Shown piece after piece: positions 57,579 through 64,000 of a DNA stretch of 64,000 nucleotides. Origin of the DNA: Paralvinella palmiformis. Its lineage: Eukaryota; Annelida; Polychaeta; Terebellida; Alvinellidae. Every line of letters starts with the position of its first letter. Position 1 is the first letter of the stretch. Under the pieces are notes generated by a model, which did not search any database, was not told the origin of the DNA, and saw only the letters and a list, made by a program, of their open reading frames with translations. The stretch lies in assembly GCA_025642065.1 (NCBI GenBank), contig JAODUP010000355.1, forward strand, positions 16,001-80,000, read 5' to 3'. The position numbers and the translations under genes were made by a program.

Positions 57579-58667
57579 TTGGATAGTATTATACTTTCAG
57601 GAGTATTTCATTTTGTAAATACTGATTGTCATACAATTCTTGTAATATTTGTTGATATTTAACAATTTAATGAAGGCTTTGGTGCGGGGGGGATCCATCT
57701 TCCGAACTTTGTCACTGATTTTTAAAGTGACAATCGTTTAGTTGTTCGGGATTGTTGTATTATTTCTCTGGTGATGGGGGTCACAAATAAATAATGTGTT
57801 CTGAAACAGGGGTCAGATATCAAAATAGCCTTTATGTCCAGTTGGTGTTTCAAAAGTTGACTAGAATCTTATAGTTCTCATATCAACATACATGAATAGT
57901 GGTATTCGGATGATGCGGTTATTAAGAACACTTCTCTGATAATCTCCAGGTGGCTTATTCGAATCCAGATAACGCCCTTTGTTTGTGGGTATGCCTCACT
58001 TGGCAGACTCCTCCAAGGGCATGCTGAGGCTAAATCCAACTTCGTATAGAGAAGTCTCTTTACGAGACATTATTTGATCCAATATGATATTGCCTGGGCC
58101 TCAAATGCTTGAATACTCGTCTCAACCTACCCTGGAATTAGAACTAAAATTAACGTATCATAATGGTCGAAAGTCCTCCCCAAAACGCATGTCATCCAAG
58201 CATCATGACGTGCAGTTCCATTTTGTGATTATTCTGAAAGACTCCAGATACTTACAATGCGGCAGCAACCGTGTAGAGATATTTTGTGATTAATTATGTT
58301 TCAGGCCTAAATCTGTCATAGTCCTTTTACAAATAAAACTAAATTAATCTAAATTAATACACAACCTATTCAAGTTTAGCACAATTCTAATTGGTAACCC
58401 TTATACCCAAAACTAAATATTGTGAAAGGAGAAACAGTGATTTATTGGTACTGATAGTCTTCTTCACCATGATTGTCATCTGCAGACAATGATCCATCCT
58501 TGAATCGAATGGCTAATCCACACATACAGATCCAGGAGTAACTTCGTCACGTCCCAGAGATAGTTACTTCTGTGTAATCTTTTTTGTGGTGTTTGAGTTT
58601 GCTGTTTGCGTACAAGTTAACGCAGTTGTCTGTATGTTAGCATTCCCTGTGTACGTGTGTATGTGTG

Positions 58668-58698
<31 letters not shown>

Positions 58699-59104
58699 TC
58701 GTGTGTATGTATGTGTGTGTGCGTATGTATGTGTGTGTGCGATTCAGAAATATATTTCTACCATGCGTCAATTTAATTTTAAAATGTGTAGCACAAATTA
58801 CGCAACTTCTTAAACATCTTGATCGGCGTTCAGACTGTGCAAAGGCATCACATAAAACTGTGTTTTCTTTGTATTTTAAGAAACAAATTTGAAGCAATCG
58901 TCAATAACAGAAAATTCCACGCATCAAGCATTATTACATTATCTGTGGTAACATATAACTAACCTACAAAACAGAAGAGTCAACCGAACGAATTGCAAAT
59001 GTACTGAAGCGATTCCAGTTTTAGGCTTAGGCAGAACCAAATAAGATGCAATATCATAATAGTAATATTAATTAGGCAATTTATTCCGCAACCTGGGAGC
59101 GGAT
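57579..59104. other. No recognised gene; GT-rich run
   Basis: Contains (TCTG/TGTA)n-type repeats at 58,645-58,745. A forward ORF of 69 codons at 58,084 is unrecognised. Confidence 0.4.
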
Positions 59105-59226
59105 GACGATGATAATTGATGTTTTACGGCCACTTTTGTGCACATGGTAGGCTAAATGGGCCGAGCGACGTCCAAAGGTAATGAAGCGAAGTCAAAGATG
59201 AAACAACCTTCAGATGCCGACTTGCC
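59105..59226 (-). mobile_element. tRNA-derived SINE, family 2, truncated copy
   Basis: Matches the non-tRNA body of the element at 15.35 kb (TTGATGTTTTACGGCCACTT, GGTAGGCTAAATGGGCCGAG). The tRNA-like head is missing. Confidence 0.8.
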
Positions 59227-59620
59227 TTGTGGGGTTATGGCGCAGTCACAATCACACATTTAAAAGATCTATTTCAAATCGGTTTCCACCTATTTTTATT
59301 CCATTCGACAAGCGCACATTGCCACAAAACAACGAGCTTTAAGACGAAATCGCATTTACATTATATTCAAGTGTTGTCTGTCGCATTCCACTGCTCCGAC
59401 ATTCTCGTCATCTTTCGGGAGGAGTGGCCATCTACCACGAGGTACAGAGAAGCTCCCAATGGGAGGCATTCCGACTGTCCAACATCTCCAACTACAGACC
59501 GTACCTCACTGCGCCAGTCGCGCCAGTCATCTGCAGTTTGTTTGGATGATACACTCATGGATACCACCCGGCCAGCTAGCTGTGGTCTGAAAACGGAAAG
59601 ATCAAAGAATGACTTTATTC
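59227..59620. other. Unrecognised open region on both strands
   Basis: Forward ORF of 189 codons (59,227-59,796, the last third low-complexity) and a reverse frame of 66 codons (59,367-59,567, with DDWRDWRSEVRSVVGDVG and SLYLVVDGHSS). The reverse frame looks more protein-like and stays open upstream toward 59,580. No family is recognised. It could be a remnant exon. Confidence 0.2.
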
Positions 59621-59638
59621 TGGCGGTATGTCAGTATT

Positions 59639-59651
59639 CTCTCTCTCTCTA

Positions 59652-59684
<33 letters not shown>

Positions 59685-59692
59685 CTATCACT
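59639..59692. repeat. (CTCT/CTAT)n microsatellite
   Basis: CT run continuing as TCTA units, then a short C run. Confidence 0.92.
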
Positions 59693-59724
59693 CCCCCCCC
59701 CCTTTAGCATCGGTCAAATCTGGG

Positions 59725-59845
59725 ACGGTAGGGACGAGTGGCGAATACCAACGAAACATTCGACGAATACGGCTAACGAGGGAATTCGAACCATAACCTG
59801 GAGATTAACAGCGTAACACTCTATTCACTGCGCTATCGAACAAAT
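59725..59845 (-). mobile_element. tRNA-like SINE head
   Basis: The reverse strand contains A-box-like GATAGCGCAGTGAATAGAGTG near 59,815-59,836 and B-box-like GGTTCGAATTCCC near 59,781-59,793. The spacing fits a tRNA-derived promoter. The body boundary is uncertain. Confidence 0.55.
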
Positions 59846-61339
59846 ACATATCAAATCAAATACAGCACGTCGAATTAGCCCACAAATGAGGCCCACCCAT
59901 TAAACAATTACGTGCACGCATGCACGCACGTACACGCGCAGGGATCGGCCGACTATGGCTTTACCCCACAGAAACAATTAGACAATATCGATAGCTGGTT
60001 CACAGTGTCATCAACAAATTATCGATCTTACAAAATGTTTTAAAATCCGGTCGACGTCGAAATATATCGTGGGTATCATCTTAACAACGGCTAACTTATA
60101 ATGTATAACAGAACAGCAACAACAGCATTTACCCAGTATAACCTACACGTTGTGTTTTATGCTCAATTTAAGCATAATGACGAGAGACAGACACTGGCTG
60201 TTGATTGTTGATGTACCTGAAAGTTTTATTTCGTTGTCCATTCGTTGATTCTTTAGAAAAGCGTCGGGATCTCACTCCCGCTGTTATTCCGCGTCCGCAT
60301 CTTGGACTCTCTGGATAGGCTATGTTAAGAAGCTAAACGAAAACGGTACATCTGTATGTATGTCACGGGTGTTCACGAAGTGCAAGTGGTACTCGCAAAA
60401 AACACTTAGATTCGAAATACGACAATTAACAAGTCAATGAACAATTAAAGATATCTGTTACGTCTTACCTTCATGCCTACCATGCTTACCACACTAGTTG
60501 GCTATATTCAGTGTATGTATATATATATATATATAACTAATGATCTGCATTATGATGGACGCGGGCCTTATTTATACAAAATTTAAAGCTGGATAATCCA
60601 TTTGGTTTTTCCATGGTGTTTTCCAAATTCCAGATTTGCTTTAGAATTGGAGGGGGTCGCTCCACATTATTGGAAGGGTACCCCCGCCTTCAAGAATGGT
60701 AGAAAATGAAGAAGCGTGATTTTTTTATCCTCACCAATTCGCCCTGATTTACGTCTCCCTGTCCATCCCTTGATACGCATAAATCCATGCCTCCCCATTA
60801 AAACCAGTTAATCTTAATACAAAAGGTTTATATCGAATTTAAAGTTTGTAAAATCGGTGTTACACCCTTACCCCGATAACCATTTTTACCAATTTTACTC
60901 CCTTTTCCACTTGAAATATACAAATTAAATACAAGTTCAGTAGCTTGATTGTGATCGTTTAGTAAAATGAGAAAGGAGTGCCTATCTAATAATAATAATA
61001 ATAATAATCCGCTCCTGCCTGGGCTGGGTCGAAACCAAAAAGTGGAAAATCCAGCGGGTTTTTTTTTTAAACATAATTTTCCATCGGTATTTCCATGACT
61101 CATCCATTGTTCTCTAAACTTAGGCAACCAAGGTACAACCACCAGCCGCGTCAGGATAGTACTCTGTGATTCTTTTGTGCAGAATCAAATATGTCATCCA
61201 GACGAATCATGCTGTCATGTGGTGACTGGTTCACTCATCCATAAAATTATAACCCGACAGGACGTGATGGATATGTGTTTGAATAACGATTTGAGCCTTT
61301 AATGGCAGCATGCGTTGTATGCTTCTTTCGGAGTTGAGA
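59846..61339. other. No recognised gene
   Basis: Mixed-composition sequence. Short (TA)n at 60,518-60,535 and (TAA)n at 60,988-61,008. Confidence 0.4.
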
Positions 61340-61457
61340 TGTCTGCTGGATTGGAACAGATCTGAGTCGGGCATAATAATACTGTATTGCATTAGAGCAA
61401 CTATCTAGTTGAATAGGGCGCTATATAAATGTGACATGTTATTATTATTATTATTAT
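61340..61457 (+). mobile_element. LINE/SINE 3' tail with (TTA)n
   Basis: GAATAGGGCGCTATATAAATG followed by (TTA)n at 61,440-61,457, the same tail type as the LINE at 5.7 kb. No coding sequence is attached. Confidence 0.5.
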
Positions 61458-61525
61458 ATACGCAGCGAATTCGTGGTGAGATTTTAAAAACTGTCGAAAC
61501 AATGCGCTATCGGATGAATCGGTGT

Positions 61526-61578
61526 CGGAACATTAGACTGTCGGAACATTAGGCTGTCGGAACATTAGACTGTTGGAA
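61526..61578. repeat. 16-bp tandem repeat, three copies
   Basis: TGTCGGAACATTAGAC repeated three times with single-base differences. Confidence 0.85.
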
Positions 61579-61739
61579 GCAATGGCTTGTCAGCAGCACG
61601 TAGTCAGAGTACGGGTTGGAATAATGAACACTCCCCTATGCTATTCCTTACAACATAACAATTAATCAGGCATTATTCTGGATTATAATCTATGGATCCA
61701 TTTTATTTAGATGTCCCAAAAATTACATGTTACTGAAAA

Positions 61740-62060
61740 TAAATGGTCAAGTTGGGAATTGTAATAGACATGTTATCAATATATGAAACATATTGTGATC
61801 TCACGATTGGCAAAAGAAATGTTTTTATCAGATACTTCAACGAGCCCGGTGAAACGCGATCCGCAAATAGACTTTCGCTAGATGGCGCAGTCATCGCGGA
61901 AATTGATATATTATTTAAAACAATAATAATAATTATAATAGCCGAAATGGTAGTTTTTAATGTGGCTGGCAACCTCAAATGAAGGTGACGCATATGGTCT
62001 GTAATTTATAGCTTCCCCACGGAGACTAATTCTAATTAAATTTACAATTTAGAATATATA
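61740..62060. repeat. Dispersed repeat related to 16.98-17.11 kb
   Basis: Shares GCATATGGTCTGTAATTTA and GACTAATTCTA with the sequence following the second P-like element. Upstream it contains short unrecognised ORFs on both strands. Confidence 0.45.
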
Positions 62061-62084
62061 ATAATTATAATAATAATAATAATA

Positions 62085-63790
62085 ATAATAATGTATATTT
62101 AATAAAGCGCCCTTACTAGCAGGAGCCATTCAAAGGCGCTGTACAAATAATATGTAATATAATAATACCCCAAATAATATGTCTGTAAAAACCCTGTAAT
62201 GATTTAAAAGATAATAATTATTTATCTGTGAAAGCGACCTTAAATAGGTCTGTTTTTAGAAGAGATTTAAAATTTCCAAGAGACGACACATTTCTAATAT
62301 TTGCCGGCAACTTATTCCACAAAGTGGGGGATACAACACTAAACGCACAATCACCATATGACTTGAGCCGAGACACTGGCATCTGGGGTGATATGATCAC
62401 ATTTTCTAGAATTTGTTACAATGCGAGCTGCACTATTCTGAATTCGCTGAAGGCGATTAATGTTATAATCAGATATGCCATATAACAGGGAGTTACAATA
62501 GTCTATACGAGATGTAACAAAGGCATGAACTACAGTTACAAGTGATTCTTGTGTCAAGAATGTTTTTAAACAGTGGATGTTCTTAAGATGGTAGTAAGCA
62601 GCTCGGCATACTGATGTGACATGTTCATGCATGTTAATACATTGGTCAAAAATAACCCCTAGATTTTGTACTGACCCATTAGGGGTAATCGAAGATGCAC
62701 CCATCTGTAATGCTGGTGTCTTTAGGGATTTAACACAATGTGGTGATGCCAAATATATAATATTTGTTTTATTATCATTTAGTTTTAGAAGATTTTGAGT
62801 CATCCATAGCCGAATGTCAGCAATACAATGTTATAAATTCCTCAAGGAAGAGGAGAAATTTATCTCATTGTCAGGATCCAATGATATATACAGCTGTGTG
62901 TCATTAGAACTGAACCCTGTGGCACACCAGATAACAAAAACTGAATGTGAGATAAAATACCATGAACAGACACTCTCTGGGAGCGTTGTTCCAGATAGGA
63001 TCTAAACCATTCAAGTACTCTACCTGACAGACCAAACATGTCTTTTAACCTAGAGAAAAGTACATTATGGTCAACTGTATCAAATGCAGCAGACAGGTCT
63101 AGAAGAACAAGTATTATTGGCTTACCTTGATCAGTTGACATCAGTTGACATCATAATATCATTTTTCACTCGAACCAAGGCTGTTTCAGTGCTGTGACCA
63201 CTTTTATAGGCAGACTGTAGTGATTCATTAAGGTTATTATTGATTAAATATTTGTTTAGATGGAAAACAAATGCCTTTTCTATAATTTTAGATAAAATAG
63301 TAAGATTTGAAACAGGTCTGTAATTGTTTAGAATATTACAGTCCATAGTGTGTTTTTTATTAATGGTTTTACAACTGCAGCTTTCATGGATCTTGGGAAA
63401 ACACCCAGAGATAATTATTTATTAACTATATTTGTAATTGGTTTATCAGAACATCCAGACAATCTTTCACAAGCCATGTAGGCATAGGGTCAACTGCACA
63501 GAAAGCATTAGATGATATGATATCAGTCTCTGTAAAAGCCTCAGATGTATCGATCATGGACATGCAGGACTCTTCTACTAATGGCTTACCCTGTGATAAG
63601 GTGCTGGAAGGGAACCCACTATGATATTATTTAGAAGGACAGTTCGACTTTTATGTAATACTTTATTCACAACACTGAAAACAGTCCTTTGATTTCCCTT
63701 GGATGAGGTAAGGCTATTTTTAACTAGAATGTTACTGACCTTGAACATTTCATAATGAACACAAACTGGTCCTGATCACAGCCGCTACTA
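62085..63790 (-). mobile_element. LINE (family 1), RT to 3' end, copy C
   Basis: Reading on the reverse strand: near 63,690 a KGNQRTVFSVVNKVLHKSRT linker, then SNAFCAVDP-like sequence (63,500), NNYRPVSNLTILSKIIEK (63,310), SAYKSGHSTETAL, LLDLSAAFDTVDH and LEWFRSYLEQRSQRV. GVPQGSVL is followed by a deletion that fuses into MTHSCIY, removing the YADD catalytic box. The tail runs to NKLPANIRN and FKSLLKTDLFK. The 3' end is at 62,090 with an adjoining (TAA)n. Unlike copy B it keeps the Trp before FRSYLE and retains linker sequence missing from B. Confidence 0.88.
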
Positions 63791-64000
63791 ATAACTTCTG
63801 CGTCTCTTTGCGGCTCGTATGTTCTTATTGTACCAATACACATGTTTGATTCCGCGTAATGTAAAATGCATCGTGTAATGTTGTCATAATGCCCGTTGTA
63901 AAATAATTTAAATCATAATGTTACGTGCGTGTTTCGTAATATTTGACCACTGATTTGTGGATATTGGACTTCTGAGTGGCCAGTCAGTGTCAATGTCGGT
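63791..64000. other. No recognised feature
   Basis: The LINE reading fades near 63,790; the remainder shows nothing identifiable. Confidence 0.4.

Noticed and set aside
57180..57618. ORFs of 124-132 codons on both strands
   Set aside because: They are driven entirely by ATT/GTT/GGT triplets.
59227..59796. 189-codon forward ORF as a gene
   Set aside because: The last third is (CT)n/(CTAT)n and a SINE head, and the first part starts inside a SINE boundary. No domain was seen, so it is only recorded as an open region.

Overview
This window looks like AT-rich, intron-bearing invertebrate nuclear DNA, most likely from a mollusc or another lophotrochozoan. That placement is an inference from gene style and repeat content, since nothing in the window names the species. 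There are no prokaryotic features. Most of the sequence is non-coding: long (TA)n, (CA)n and (TAG/TTA)n runs, tRNA-derived SINEs, many broken non-LTR retrotransposons (LINEs) and small DNA transposons.

The dominant structure is a large inverted segmental duplication. The left arm runs from about 19,790 to 27,790 and the right arm from about 43,780 to 53,265, with a spacer of about 16 kb. Each arm carries an apparently intact seven-exon gene for a secreted CAP (CRISP/Ag5/PR-1) protein of 283 residues ending in an EGF-like module. The two genes converge: left copy on + at 24,013-27,133, right copy on - at 44,200-48,908. By my hand translation they differ at 8 residues, one being the CAP-motif histidine (His153 to Asp in the right copy). 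Each arm also carries a second, upstream, divergently oriented gene or remnant, decayed differently in the two arms. SINEs, LINE fragments and a MITE sit in one arm only and so record events after the duplication.

Layout. 1-900: decayed P2X7-C-terminal-like gene. 5.2-5.7 kb: LINE 3' end. 6.65-6.78 kb: first coding exon of a UPRT-like gene on -. 8.5-9.8 kb: decayed unrecognised coding sequence on -. 10.4, 30.3 and 54.1 kb: three copies of one tRNA-SINE. 14.4-17.0 kb: two oppositely oriented P-element-like non-autonomous transposons with 8-bp target duplications, one still carrying a THAP-domain start exon and splice donor. 17.9-18.8 kb: LINE 3' end. 19.8-27.8 kb: left arm. 28-37 kb: microsatellites, SINE, LINE remnants and an 82/83-bp satellite with dimeric higher-order structure. 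37.5-42.5 kb: RT remnant, then two LINEs of different families head to head. 43.8-53.3 kb: right arm. 54.4-55.4 kb: LINE remnant and AT minisatellite. 56.27-56.45 kb: broken ZFPL1 exon. 57-64 kb: triplet repeats, tRNA-like SINEs and a reverse-strand LINE of the same family as those at 18 and 40 kb.

All translations, splice sites and alignments were made by eye. Family names rest on remembered family features, not on searches.
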